Part shown: piece by piece, positions 41,631 to 57,003 of the stretch
Layout: each line of letters starts with the position of its first letter
How positions within the stretch are numbered: position 1 is the first letter of the stretch
From: Apostichopus japonicus
Taxonomy: Eukaryota > Echinodermata > Holothuroidea > Aspidochirotida > Stichopodidae
DNA length: 64,000 nucleotides
Assembly (NCBI RefSeq): GCF_037975245.1
Contig: NC_092569.1
Span: 7,680,501 to 7,744,500, forward strand
Direction of reading: 5' to 3'
Notes under the pieces: generated by a model
Seen by the model: the letters and a program-made list of their open reading frames with translations, nothing else
The model's database searches: none
Told to the model about the DNA's origin: nothing
Translations under genes and position numbers: made by a program

Positions 41631-44600
41631 CGGTACCGATCAATCGATTGTCCGGTACCGATCAATCGAAAGTGCGGTACCGATAAATCGAATGTTCGGT
41701 ACCAATCAATCCACTGTACGTAACCGATCAATCGAATTCGCGGAACCGATCAATCGAATGTGCGGTACCGATCAATCGAAAGTGCGGTACCGATAAATCA
41801 AATATTCGGTACGGATCAATTGAATGTGCGTTACCGATAAATGGAATGTGCGATACCGATAAATCAAATGTGCGGTACCGATCAAGCGAATGTTCGGTAC
41901 CGATAAATCGAATGTTCGGTACCAATCAATCCACAGTACGTAACCGATCAATCGAAATTGCGGTACCGATAAATCGAATGTGCGGTACCGATCAATCGAA
42001 TGTGCTGTACGGATCAATCGAATGTGCGGTACCGATAAATGGAATGTGAGGTACCGATCAATCGAATGTGAGGTACCAATAAATCGAATGTGCGGTATTG
42101 ATCAATCGAATGTGCGGTACCGATAAATCGAATGTGCGGTACCGATCAATCGATTGTGCGGTGCCGATCATTCGAATGGTCGGAACCGATCAATCGAATT
42201 TGCGGTACCGATCAATCGAATATGCGATACCGATCAATCGAATGTGCTGTACCGATTAATCGATTGTGCGGTACCGATAAATCGAATGTTCGGTACCAAT
42301 CAATCCAATTTGCGTAACCGATCAATCGAATTCGCGGTACCGATCAATCGAAAGTGCGGTACCGATCAATCGAATGTTCGGTACCGATAAATAGAATGTT
42401 CGGTACCAATTAATCGAAAGTGCGGTACCGATCAATCGATTGTGCGGTACCAATCAATCGAATGTGCGGTACCGACAGATCGAATGAGCGGAACCAATAA
42501 ATCGGATGTTCGCCACTGATAAATCAAATGTTCGATACCGATTAATCGTATGTGCGGTACCGACAAATCTAATGTATGGTACCGACCAATAAGATGTGCG
42601 GTACCGATAAATCGAAAGTTCGGTACCGATCAATCGAATGTTAGGTACCGATCAATTGAATGTGCTGTACCGATCAATCGAATGTTCGGTACCGATCAAT
42701 CGAATGTGCGGTACCAATAAATCAAATGTGCGGTACCGATCAATCGAATGTTCGGTACGGTTCAATCGAATGTGCGGTACCGATCAATCATATGTGCGGT
42801 ACCGATCAATCGAATGTTCGGTACCGATCAATCGAATGTGCGGTACCGATAAATCGAATGTGCGATACCGATAAATCGAATGTTCGGTACCGATAAATCA
42901 AATGTGCGGTAAAAACAGTCTAATGTGCGTAACCGATCAATCGAATTCGCGGTACCGATCAATCGAATGTGCTGTACCGATTAATTGAATGTTCGGTACC
43001 GATATTTTTTAAGTTAGGTACCGATCAATCGAATGTGCGGTACCAATGAATCGAATGTTCGGAACCGATCAATCGAATGTGCGGTACAAATAAATCGAAT
43101 GTGCGGTATCGATCAATCGAATGTTCGGTACCAATAAATCGAATGTGCGGTATCGAGCAATCGAATGTGCGGTACCGATCAATAGAATGTGCGGTACCGA
43201 TCAATCGATTGTGCGGTACCGATCAATCGAATGTACGGTACCGATCAATCGAATGTGCGGTAGCGATCAATCGAATGTGCGGTACCGATCAATCGAATGT
43301 GCGGTACCGATAAATCGAATGTGCGGTATCGATAAATGGAATGTGCGATACCGATAAATCAAATGTGCGGTACCGATCAAGCGAATGTTCGGTACCGATA
43401 AATCGAATGTTCGGTACCAATCAATCCACTGTACGTAACCGATCAATCGAATTCGCGGAACCGATCAATCGAATGAGCCGTACCGATCAATCGAAAATGC
43501 GGTACCGATAAATCGAATGTGCGGTACCGATCAATCGAATGTTCTGTACGGATCAATCGAATGTGCGGTACCGATAAATCGAATGTGAGGTACCGATCAA
43601 TCGAATGTGAGGTACCAATAAATCGAATGTGCGGTATTGATCAATCGAATGTGCGGTACCGATCAATAGAATGTGCGGTACCGATCAATCGATTGTGCGG
43701 TACCGATCATTCGAATGGTCGGTACGGATCAATCGAATTTGCGGTACCGATCAATCGAATTTGCGATACCGATCAATCGAATGTGCTGTACCTATTAATC
43801 GAATGTGCGGTACCGATAAATCGAAACGTCGGTACCAATCAATCCAATTTGCGTAACCGATCAATCGAATTCGCGGTACCGATCAATCGAAAGTGCTGTA
43901 CCGATCAATCGAATGTGCGGTACCGATAAATCGAATATTCGGTACCGATCAATCGAATGTGCGGTACCGATCAATCGGATGTGCGTTACCGATCAATCGA
44001 ATGTGCGGTACCGATCAATCGAAAATTCGGTACCTATAAATCAAATGTGCGGTACCGATCAATCGAATGTGCTGTACCGATCAATCGAATGTGCGGTACC
44101 GATAAATCGAATATTCGGAACCGATCAATTGAATGTGCGGTATCGATATATGGAATGTGCGATACCGATAAATCGAATGTGCGGTACCGATCAATCGAAT
44201 GTGCGGTACCGATCAATCGAAAGTGCGGTACCGATCAATCGCATGTACGGTACCGATAAATAGAATGTTCGGTACCAATTAATCGAAAGTGCGGTACCGA
44301 TCAATCGAATGTGCGGTACCGATCAATCGAATGTGCGGTATCGATAAATAGAATGTGCGGTACCGATAAATCGAATGTTCGGTACCGATCAATCGAATGT
44401 GCTTTACCGATCAATCGAATGTCAAGTACCGATCAATCGAATGTCCGGTACCGATCAATCGAATGTTCGGTACCGATCAATCGTATGTGCCGTACCGATC
44501 ATTCGAAAATGCGGTACCGATAAATCAAATGTGCGGTACCGTTCAATCGAATGTGCTGTACCGATCAATCGAATGTGCGGTACCGATCAATCGAATTTGC

Positions 44601-47414
44601 GGTACCGATCAATCGAATGTGAGGTACCGATCTATCGAATGTGCGGTACCGATCAATCGAAAGTGCGGAACCGATCAATCGAATGTGAGGTACCGATAAA
44701 TAGAATGTTCGGTACCAATTAATCGAAAGTGCGGTACCGATCAATCGAATGTGCGGTACCGATCAATCGAATGTGCGGTATCGATAAATAGAATGTGCGG
44801 TACCGATAAATCGAATGTGCGGTACCGATCAATCGAATGTTCGGTACCGATCAATCGAATGTGCGGTACCGACAAATCGAATGTTCGGTACCGATCAATC
44901 GAATGTGCGGTACCGATCAATCGGATGTGCGTTACCGATCAATCGAATGTGCGGTACCGATCTATCGAAAATTCGGTACCGATAAATCGAATGTGCGGTA
45001 CCGATCAATCGAATGTGCTGTACCGATCAATCGAATGTGCGGTACCGATAAATCGAATATTCGGTACGGATCAATTGAATGTGCGGTATCGATAAGTCGA
45101 ATGTTCGATACCGATAAATCAAATGTGCGGTACCGATAAGGCGAATGTTCGGTACCGATCAATCGAATGTTCGGTAACGTAACATCGAATGTTCGGTACC
45201 GATCAATCGAATGTGCGGTACCGATCAATCGAAAATGCGGTACCGATAAATCGAATTTGCCGTACCGATCAATCGAAAATGCGGTACCGATAAATCGAAT
45301 GTGCGGTACCGATCAATCGAATGTGCGGTACCGATCAATCGAATGTGCGGTACCGATCAATCGAATGTCCGGTACCGATAAATCGAATTTGAGGTACCGA
45401 TCAATCGAATATGCGGTACCTATAAATCGAATGTGCGGTACCGATCATTCGAATGGTCGGTACGGATCAATCGAATGTGCGGTACCGATCAATCGAATTC
45501 GCGATACCGATCAATCGAATGTGCTGTACCGATTAATCGAATGTGCGGTACCGATAAATCGAATGTTAGGTACCAATCAATCCAATTTGCGTAACCGATC
45601 AATCAAATTCGCGGTACCGATCAATCGAAAGTGCGGTACCGATCAATCGAATTTGCGGTACCGATAAATAGAATGTTCGGTACCAATTAATCGAAAGTGC
45701 GGTACCCATCAATCGATTGTGCGGTACCGATCAATCGAATGTGCGGTACCGACAAATCGAATGAGCGGTACCAATAAATCGGATGTTCGCCACTGATAAA
45801 TCAAATGTTCGGTACCGATTAATCGTATGTGCGGTACCGACAAATCGAATGTATGGTACCGACCAATAGAATGTGCGGTACCGATAAATCGAAAGTTCGG
45901 TACCGATCAATCGAATGTTAGGTACCGATCAATCGAATGTGCTGTACCGATCAATCGAATGTGCGGTACCGATCAATCGAATGTTCGGTACCGATAAATA
46001 GAATGTTCGGTACCAATCAATCGAAAGTGCGGTACCGATCAATCGAATGTGCGGTACCGATCAATCGAATGTGCGGTATCGATAAATAGAATGTGCGGTA
46101 CCGATAAATCGAATGTGCGGTACCGATCAATCGAATGTTCGGTACCGATCAATCGAATGTACGGTACCGATCAATCGGATGTGCGTTACCGATCAATCGA
46201 ATGTGCGGTACCGATCAATCGAAAATTCGGTACCGATAAATCAAATGTGCGGTACCGATCAATCGAATGTGCTGTACCGATCAATCGAATGTGCGGTACC
46301 GATAAATCGAATATTCGGTACGGATCAATTGAATGTGCGGTATCGATAAATGGAATGTGCGATACCGATAAATCAAAGGTGCGGTACCGATCAATCGAAT
46401 GTTCGGAACCGATAAATCGAATGTTCGGTACCAATCAATCCACTGTACGTAACCGATCAATCGAATTCGCGGAACCGATCAATCGAATGTGCGGTACCGA
46501 TCAATCGAAAGTGCGGTACCGATAAATCGAATATTCGGTACGGATCAATTGAATGTGCGGTATCGATAAATGGAATGTGTGATACCGATAAATCAAATGT
46601 GCGGTACCGATCAAGCGAATGTTCGGTACCGATAAATCGAATGTTCGGTACCAATCAATCCACAGTACGTAACCGATCAATCGAATTCGCGGAACCGATC
46701 ATTCGAATGTGCGGTACCGATCAATCGAATGTGCGGTACCGATCAATCGAATGTGCGTTACCGATCAATCGAATGTGCGATACCGATCAATGGAATGTTC
46801 GGTACCCATAAATCGAAAGTTTTGTTCCGATCAATCGAATGTTCGGTAACGTAACATCGAATGTTCGGTACCGATCAATCGAATGTGCGGTACCGATCAA
46901 TCGAATGTGCGGTACCGACAAATCGAATGTCCGGTACCGATCAATCGAAAATGCAGTACCGATAAATCGAATGTGCCGTACCGATCAATCGAAAATGCGG
47001 TACCGATAAATCGAATGTGCGGTACCGATAAATCGAATGTGCTGTACGGATCAATCGAATGTGCGTTACCGATCAATCGAATGTCCGGTACCGATAAATC
47101 GAATGTGAGGTACCGATCAATCGAATGTGCTGTACCGATTAATCGAATGTGCGGTACCGATAAATCGAATGTTCGGTACCAATCAATCCAATTTGCGTAA
47201 CCGATCAATCGAATTCGCGGTACCGATCAATCGAAAGTGCGGTACCGATCAATCGAATGTTCGGTACCGATAAATAGAATGTTCGGTACCAATTAATCGG
47301 ATGTTCGCCACTGATAAATCAAATGTTCGGTACCGATTAATCGTATGTGCGGTACCGACAAATCGAATGTATGGTACCGACCAATAGAATGTGCGGTACC
47401 GATAAATCGAAAGT
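41230..47414 (+). repeat. 6.2-kb duplication in class B, copy 1
   Basis: Matches 47,719-53,903 at a constant offset of 6,489 bp over about 6,185 bp. I saw only three substitutions in regions I compared directly: AAATGCGG/AAATGCAG near 45,238, GATAAATCG/GATTAATCG near 44,367, and TACCCATAAATCG/TACCGATAAATCG near 46,806. The left end falls at GTCAATAGAATG against ATCAATCGAATG, and the right end at AAAGTGCGG against AAAGTTCGG. Confidence 0.9.
42997..43018 (+). repeat. Aberrant AT-rich 22-bp unit, copy 3
   Basis: TACCGAT followed by ATTTTTTAAGTTAGG. It is preceded by TTAATTGAATGTTCGG as at 39,420, so the neighbouring units were copied with it. It lies inside the first 6,489-bp duplication copy. 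Confidence 0.9.
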
Positions 47415-47718
47415 GCGGTACCGATCAATCGATTGTGCGGTACCGATCAATCGAATGTGCGGTACCGACAAATCGAATGAGCGGTACCAATAAATCGGAT
47501 GTTCGCCACTGATAAATCAAATGTTCGGTACCGATTAATCGTATGTGCGGTTCCGACAAATCGAATGTATGGTACCGACCAATAGAATGTGCGGTACCGA
47601 TAAATCGAAAGTTCGGTACCGATAAATCGAATGTGCGGTACCGATCAATCGAATGTGCTGTACCGATCAATCGAATGTGCGGTACCGATCAATCGAATGT
47701 GAGCTACCGATCAATCGA

Positions 47719-50700
47719 ATGTGCGGTACCGATAAATCGAAAGTTTTGTTCCGATCAATCGAATGTTCGGTAACGTAACATCGAATGTGCGGTACCGATA
47801 AATCGAATGTGCGGTACCGATCAATCGAATGTTCGGTACCGACAAATCGAATGTCCGGTACCGATCAATCGAAAATGCGGTACCGATAAATCGAATGTGC
47901 CGTACCGATCAATCGAAAATGCGGTACCGATAAATCGAATGTGCGGTACCGATCAATCGAATGTGCTGTACGGATCAATCGAATGTGCGGTACCGATCAA
48001 TCGAATGTCCGGTACCGATAAATCGAATGTGAGGTACCGATCAACCGAAATTGCGGTACCGATAAATCGAATGTGCGGTACCGATCATTCGAATGGTCGG
48101 TACGGATCAATCGAATGTGCGGTACCGATCAATCGATTGTCCGGTACCGATCAATCGAAAGTGCGGTACCGATAAATCGAATGTTCGGTACCAATCAATC
48201 CACTGTACGTAACCGATCAATCGAATTCGCGGAACCGATCAATCGAATGTGCGGTACCGATCAATCGAAAGTGCGGTACCGATAAATCAAATATTCGGTA
48301 CGGATCAATTGAATGTGCGTTACCGATAAATGGAATGTGCGATACCGATAAATCAAATGTGCGGTACCGATCAAGCGAATGTTCGGTACCGATAAATCGA
48401 ATGTTCGGTACCAATCAATCCACAGTACGTAACCGATCAATCGAAATTGCGGTACCGATAAATCGAATGTGCGGTACCGATCAATCGAATGTGCTGTACG
48501 GATCAATCGAATGTGCGGTACCGATAAATGGAATGTGAGGTACCGATCAATCGAATGTGAGGTACCAATAAATCGAATGTGCGGTATTGATCAATCGAAT
48601 GTGCGGTACCGATAAATCGAATGTGCGGTACCGATCAATCGATTGTGCGGTGCCGATCATTCGAATGGTCGGAACCGATCAATCGAATTTGCGGTACCGA
48701 TCAATCGAATATGCGATACCGATCAATCGAATGTGCTGTACCGATTAATCGATTGTGCGGTACCGATAAATCGAATGTTCGGTACCAATCAATCCAATTT
48801 GCGTAACCGATCAATCGAATTCGCGGTACCGATCAATCGAAAGTGCGGTACCGATCAATCGAATGTTCGGTACCGATAAATAGAATGTTCGGTACCAATT
48901 AATCGAAAGTGCGGTACCGATCAATCGATTGTGCGGTACCAATCAATCGAATGTGCGGTACCGACAGATCGAATGAGCGGAACCAATAAATCGGATGTTC
49001 GCCACTGATAAATCAAATGTTCGATACCGATTAATCGTATGTGCGGTACCGACAAATCTAATGTATGGTACCGACCAATAAGATGTGCGGTACCGATAAA
49101 TCGAAAGTTCGGTACCGATCAATCGAATGTTAGGTACCGATCAATTGAATGTGCTGTACCGATCAATCGAATGTTCGGTACCGATCAATCGAATGTGCGG
49201 TACCAATAAATCAAATGTGCGGTACCGATCAATCGAATGTTCGGTACGGTTCAATCGAATGTGCGGTACCGATCAATCATATGTGCGGTACCGATCAATC
49301 GAATGTTCGGTACCGATCAATCGAATGTGCGGTACCGATAAATCGAATGTGCGATACCGATAAATCGAATGTTCGGTACCGATAAATCAAATGTGCGGTA
49401 AAAACAGTCTAATGTGCGTAACCGATCAATCGAATTCGCGGTACCGATCAATCGAATGTGCTGTACCGATTAATTGAATGTTCGGTACCGATATTTTTTA
49501 AGTTAGGTACCGATCAATCGAATGTGCGGTACCAATGAATCGAATGTTCGGAACCGATCAATCGAATGTGCGGTACAAATAAATCGAATGTGCGGTATCG
49601 ATCAATCGAATGTTCGGTACCAATAAATCGAATGTGCGGTATCGAGCAATCGAATGTGCGGTACCGATCAATAGAATGTGCGGTACCGATCAATCGATTG
49701 TGCGGTACCGATCAATCGAATGTACGGTACCGATCAATCGAATGTGCGGTAGCGATCAATCGAATGTGCGGTACCGATCAATCGAATGTGCGGTACCGAT
49801 AAATCGAATGTGCGGTATCGATAAATGGAATGTGCGATACCGATAAATCAAATGTGCGGTACCGATCAAGCGAATGTTCGGTACCGATAAATCGAATGTT
49901 CGGTACCAATCAATCCACTGTACGTAACCGATCAATCGAATTCGCGGAACCGATCAATCGAATGAGCCGTACCGATCAATCGAAAATGCGGTACCGATAA
50001 ATCGAATGTGCGGTACCGATCAATCGAATGTTCTGTACGGATCAATCGAATGTGCGGTACCGATAAATCGAATGTGAGGTACCGATCAATCGAATGTGAG
50101 GTACCAATAAATCGAATGTGCGGTATTGATCAATCGAATGTGCGGTACCGATCAATAGAATGTGCGGTACCGATCAATCGATTGTGCGGTACCGATCATT
50201 CGAATGGTCGGTACGGATCAATCGAATTTGCGGTACCGATCAATCGAATTTGCGATACCGATCAATCGAATGTGCTGTACCTATTAATCGAATGTGCGGT
50301 ACCGATAAATCGAAACGTCGGTACCAATCAATCCAATTTGCGTAACCGATCAATCGAATTCGCGGTACCGATCAATCGAAAGTGCTGTACCGATCAATCG
50401 AATGTGCGGTACCGATAAATCGAATATTCGGTACCGATCAATCGAATGTGCGGTACCGATCAATCGGATGTGCGTTACCGATCAATCGAATGTGCGGTAC
50501 CGATCAATCGAAAATTCGGTACCTATAAATCAAATGTGCGGTACCGATCAATCGAATGTGCTGTACCGATCAATCGAATGTGCGGTACCGATAAATCGAA
50601 TATTCGGAACCGATCAATTGAATGTGCGGTATCGATATATGGAATGTGCGATACCGATAAATCGAATGTGCGGTACCGATCAATCGAATGTGCGGTACCG

Positions 50701-53700
50701 ATCAATCGAAAGTGCGGTACCGATCAATCGCATGTACGGTACCGATAAATAGAATGTTCGGTACCAATTAATCGAAAGTGCGGTACCGATCAATCGAATG
50801 TGCGGTACCGATCAATCGAATGTGCGGTATCGATAAATAGAATGTGCGGTACCGATTAATCGAATGTTCGGTACCGATCAATCGAATGTGCTTTACCGAT
50901 CAATCGAATGTCAAGTACCGATCAATCGAATGTCCGGTACCGATCAATCGAATGTTCGGTACCGATCAATCGTATGTGCCGTACCGATCATTCGAAAATG
51001 CGGTACCGATAAATCAAATGTGCGGTACCGTTCAATCGAATGTGCTGTACCGATCAATCGAATGTGCGGTACCGATCAATCGAATTTGCGGTACCGATCA
51101 ATCGAATGTGAGGTACCGATCTATCGAATGTGCGGTACCGATCAATCGAAAGTGCGGAACCGATCAATCGAATGTGAGGTACCGATAAATAGAATGTTCG
51201 GTACCAATTAATCGAAAGTGCGGTACCGATCAATCGAATGTGCGGTACCGATCAATCGAATGTGCGGTATCGATAAATAGAATGTGCGGTACCGATAAAT
51301 CGAATGTGCGGTACCGATCAATCGAATGTTCGGTACCGATCAATCGAATGTGCGGTACCGACAAATCGAATGTTCGGTACCGATCAATCGAATGTGCGGT
51401 ACCGATCAATCGGATGTGCGTTACCGATCAATCGAATGTGCGGTACCGATCTATCGAAAATTCGGTACCGATAAATCGAATGTGCGGTACCGATCAATCG
51501 AATGTGCTGTACCGATCAATCGAATGTGCGGTACCGATAAATCGAATATTCGGTACGGATCAATTGAATGTGCGGTATCGATAAGTCGAATGTTCGATAC
51601 CGATAAATCAAATGTGCGGTACCGATAAGGCGAATGTTCGGTACCGATCAATCGAATGTTCGGTAACGTAACATCGAATGTTCGGTACCGATCAATCGAA
51701 TGTGCGGTACCGATCAATCGAAAATGCAGTACCGATAAATCGAATTTGCCGTACCGATCAATCGAAAATGCGGTACCGATAAATCGAATGTGCGGTACCG
51801 ATCAATCGAATGTGCGGTACCGATCAATCGAATGTGCGGTACCGATCAATCGAATGTCCGGTACCGATAAATCGAATTTGAGGTACCGATCAATCGAATA
51901 TGCGGTACCTATAAATCGAATGTGCGGTACCGATCATTCGAATGGTCGGTACGGATCAATCGAATGTGCGGTACCGATCAATCGAATTCGCGATACCGAT
52001 CAATCGAATGTGCTGTACCGATTAATCGAATGTGCGGTACCGATAAATCGAATGTTAGGTACCAATCAATCCAATTTGCGTAACCGATCAATCAAATTCG
52101 CGGTACCGATCAATCGAAAGTGCGGTACCGATCAATCGAATTTGCGGTACCGATAAATAGAATGTTCGGTACCAATTAATCGAAAGTGCGGTACCCATCA
52201 ATCGATTGTGCGGTACCGATCAATCGAATGTGCGGTACCGACAAATCGAATGAGCGGTACCAATAAATCGGATGTTCGCCACTGATAAATCAAATGTTCG
52301 GTACCGATTAATCGTATGTGCGGTACCGACAAATCGAATGTATGGTACCGACCAATAGAATGTGCGGTACCGATAAATCGAAAGTTCGGTACCGATCAAT
52401 CGAATGTTAGGTACCGATCAATCGAATGTGCTGTACCGATCAATCGAATGTGCGGTACCGATCAATCGAATGTTCGGTACCGATAAATAGAATGTTCGGT
52501 ACCAATCAATCGAAAGTGCGGTACCGATCAATCGAATGTGCGGTACCGATCAATCGAATGTGCGGTATCGATAAATAGAATGTGCGGTACCGATAAATCG
52601 AATGTGCGGTACCGATCAATCGAATGTTCGGTACCGATCAATCGAATGTACGGTACCGATCAATCGGATGTGCGTTACCGATCAATCGAATGTGCGGTAC
52701 CGATCAATCGAAAATTCGGTACCGATAAATCAAATGTGCGGTACCGATCAATCGAATGTGCTGTACCGATCAATCGAATGTGCGGTACCGATAAATCGAA
52801 TATTCGGTACGGATCAATTGAATGTGCGGTATCGATAAATGGAATGTGCGATACCGATAAATCAAAGGTGCGGTACCGATCAATCGAATGTTCGGAACCG
52901 ATAAATCGAATGTTCGGTACCAATCAATCCACTGTACGTAACCGATCAATCGAATTCGCGGAACCGATCAATCGAATGTGCGGTACCGATCAATCGAAAG
53001 TGCGGTACCGATAAATCGAATATTCGGTACGGATCAATTGAATGTGCGGTATCGATAAATGGAATGTGTGATACCGATAAATCAAATGTGCGGTACCGAT
53101 CAAGCGAATGTTCGGTACCGATAAATCGAATGTTCGGTACCAATCAATCCACAGTACGTAACCGATCAATCGAATTCGCGGAACCGATCATTCGAATGTG
53201 CGGTACCGATCAATCGAATGTGCGGTACCGATCAATCGAATGTGCGTTACCGATCAATCGAATGTGCGATACCGATCAATGGAATGTTCGGTACCGATAA
53301 ATCGAAAGTTTTGTTCCGATCAATCGAATGTTCGGTAACGTAACATCGAATGTTCGGTACCGATCAATCGAATGTGCGGTACCGATCAATCGAATGTGCG
53401 GTACCGACAAATCGAATGTCCGGTACCGATCAATCGAAAATGCAGTACCGATAAATCGAATGTGCCGTACCGATCAATCGAAAATGCGGTACCGATAAAT
53501 CGAATGTGCGGTACCGATAAATCGAATGTGCTGTACGGATCAATCGAATGTGCGTTACCGATCAATCGAATGTCCGGTACCGATAAATCGAATGTGAGGT
53601 ACCGATCAATCGAATGTGCTGTACCGATTAATCGAATGTGCGGTACCGATAAATCGAATGTTCGGTACCAATCAATCCAATTTGCGTAACCGATCAATCG

Positions 53701-53903
53701 AATTCGCGGTACCGATCAATCGAAAGTGCGGTACCGATCAATCGAATGTTCGGTACCGATAAATAGAATGTTCGGTACCAATTAATCGGATGTTCGCCAC
53801 TGATAAATCAAATGTTCGGTACCGATTAATCGTATGTGCGGTACCGACAAATCGAATGTATGGTACCGACCAATAGAATGTGCGGTACCGATAAATCGAA
53901 AGT
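47719..53903 (+). repeat. 6.2-kb duplication in class B, copy 2
   Basis: Second copy of 41,230-47,414. About 305 bp of related but distinct class B units (47,415-47,718) separates the two. That interval repeats part of copy one's own end (GACAAATCGAATGAGCGG, GTTCGCCACTGATAAATC, GACCAATAGAATG), so the exchange probably paired out-of-register versions of this module. Confidence 0.9.
49486..49507 (+). repeat. Aberrant AT-rich 22-bp unit, copy 4
   Basis: Identical to the copy at 42,997 and exactly 6,489 bp downstream of it, as expected from the large duplication. Confidence 0.9.
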
Positions 53904-56900
53904 TCGGTACCGATCAATCGAATGTTAGGTACCGATCAATCGAATGTGCTGTACCGATCAATCGAATGTGCGTTACCGATCAATCGAATGTGCGGTACCG
54001 ATCAATCGAAAATTCGGTACCGATAAATCAAATGTGCGGTACCGATCAATCGAATGTGCTGTACCGATCAATCGAATGTGCGGTACCGATAAATCGAATA
54101 TTCGGTACGGATCAATTGAATGTGCGGTATCGATAAATCGAATGTGCGATACCGATAAATCAAAGGTGCGGTACCGATCAATCGAATGTTCGGTACCGAT
54201 AAATCGAATGTTCGGTACCAATCAATCCACTGTACGTAACCGATCAATCGAATTCGCGGAACCGATCAATCGAATGTGCGGTACCGATCAATCGAAAGTG
54301 CGGTACCGATAAATCGAATATTCGGTACGGATCAATTGAATGTGCGGTATCGATAAATGGAATGTGCGATACCGATAAATCAAATGTGCGGTACCGATCA
54401 AGCGAATGTTCGGTACCGATAAATCGAATGTTCGGTACCAATCAATCCACAGTACGTAACCGATCAATCGAATTCGCGGAACCGATCAATCGAATGTGCG
54501 GTACCGATCAATCGAATGTGCGGTACCGATCAATCGAATGTGCGTTACCGATCAATCGAATGTTCGATACCGATCAATGGAATGTTCGGTACCGATAAAT
54601 CGAAAGTTTTGTTCCGATCAATCGAATGTTCGGTAACGTAACATCGAATGTCCGGTACCGATCAATCGAAAATGCGGTACCGATAAATCGAATTTGCCGT
54701 ACCGATCAATCGAAAATGCGGTACCGATATATCGAATGTGCGGTACCGATCAATCGAATGTGCGGTACCGATCAATCGAATGTGCGGTACCGATCAATCG
54801 ATTGTCCGGTACCGATAAATCGAATTTGAGGTACCGATCAATCGAATATGCGGTACCGATAAATCGAATGTGCGGTACCGATCATTCGAATGGTCGGTAC
54901 GGATCAATCGAATTTGCGGTACCGATCAATCGAATTCGCGATACCGATCAATCGAATGTGCTGTACCGATTAATCGAATGTGCGGTACCGATAAATCGAA
55001 TGTTAGGTACCAATCAATCCAATTTGCGTAACCGATCAATCAAATTCGCGGTACCGATCAATCGAAAGTGCGGTACCGATCAATCGTATGTTCGGTACCG
55101 ATAAATAGAATGTTCGGTACCAATTAATCGAAAGTGCGGTACCCATCAATCGATTGTGCGGTACCGATCAATCGAATGTGCGGTACCGACAAATCGAATG
55201 AGCGGTACCAATAAATCGGATGTTCGCCACTGATAAATCAAATGTTCGGTACCGATTAATCGTATGTGCGGTACCGACAAATCGAATGTATGGTACCGAC
55301 CAATAGAATGTGCGGTACCGATAAATCGAAAGTTCGGTACCGATCAATCGAATGTTAGGTACCGATCAATCGAATGTGCTCTACCGATCAATCGAATGTG
55401 CGGTACCGATCAATCGAATGTGAGGTACCGATCAATCGAATGTGCGGTACCGATCAATCGAAAGTGCGGTACCGATCAATCGAATGTTCGGTACCGATAA
55501 ATAGAATGTTCGGTACCGATTAATCGAAAGTGCGGTACCGATCAATCGAATGTGCGGTACCGATCAATCGAATGTTCGGTACCGATCAATCGAAAGTGCG
55601 GTACCGATAAATCGAAAATTCGGTACCGATAAATCATATGTGCGGTACCGATCAATCGAATGTGCTGTACCGATCAATCGAATGTGCGGTACCGATAAAT
55701 CGAATATTCGGTACGGATCAATTGAATGTGCGGTATCGATAAATGGAATGTGCGATACCGATAAATCAAAGGTGCGGTACCGATCAATCGAATGTTCGGA
55801 ACCGATAAATAGAATGTTCGGTACCAATCAATCCACTGTACGTAACCGATCAATCGAATTCGCGGAACCGATCAATCGAATGTGCGGTACCGATCAATCG
55901 AAAGTGCGGTACCGATAAATCGAATATTCGGTACGGATCAATTGAATGTGCGGTATCGATAAATGGAATTTGCGATACCGATAAATCAAATGTGCGGTAC
56001 CGATCAAGCGAATGTTCGGTACCGATAAATCGAATGTTCGGTACCAATCAATCCACAGTACGTAACCGATCAATCGAATTCGCGGAACCGATCAATCGAA
56101 TGTGCGGTACCGATCAATCGAATGTGCGGTACCGATCAATCGAATGTGCGTTACCGATCAATCGAATGTGCGATACCGATCAATGGAATGTTCGGTACCG
56201 ATAAATCGATAGTTTTGTTCCGATCAATCGAATGTTCGGTAACCTAACATCGAATGTTCGGTACCGATCAATCGAATGTGCGGTACCGATCAATCGAATG
56301 TGCGGTACCGACAAATCGAATGTCCGGTACCGATCAATCGAAAATGCGGTACCGATAAATCGAATGTGCCGTACCGATCAATCGAAAATGCGGTACCGAT
56401 AAATCGAATGTGCGGTACCGATAAATCGAATGTGCTGTACGGATCAATCGAATGTGCGTTACCGATCAATCGAATGTGCGGTACCGATCAATCGAAAGTG
56501 CGGTACCGATCAATCGAATGTTCGGTACCGATAAATAGAATGTTCGGTACCAATTAATCGAAAGTGCGGTACCCATCAATCTATTGTGCGGTACCGATCA
56601 ATCGAATGTGCGGTATCGATCAATCGAATGTTCGGTACCAATCAATCGAATGTGCGGTATCGATCAATCGAATGTGCGGTACCGATCAATAGAATGTGCG
56701 GTACCGATCAATCGATTGTGCGGTACCGATCAATCGAATGTACGGTACCGATCAATCGAATGTGCGGTACCGATCAATCGAATGTGCGGTACCGATCAAT
56801 CGAATGTTCGGTACCGATAAATCGAATGTGCGGTACCGATCAATCGAATGTGCGGTATCGATAAATCGAATGTGCGATACCGATCAAGCGAATGTTCGGT

Positions 56901-57003
56901 ACCGATAAATCGAATGTTCCGTACCAATCAATCCACTGTGCGTAACCGATCAATCGAATTCGCGGAACCGATCAATCGAATGTGCGGTACCGATCAATCG
57001 AAT

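Noticed and set aside
39434-49507. Aberrant AT-rich units as transposon insertions
   Set aside because: Each is exactly one unit long, keeps the TACCGAT head, has no target duplication and follows the unit register.
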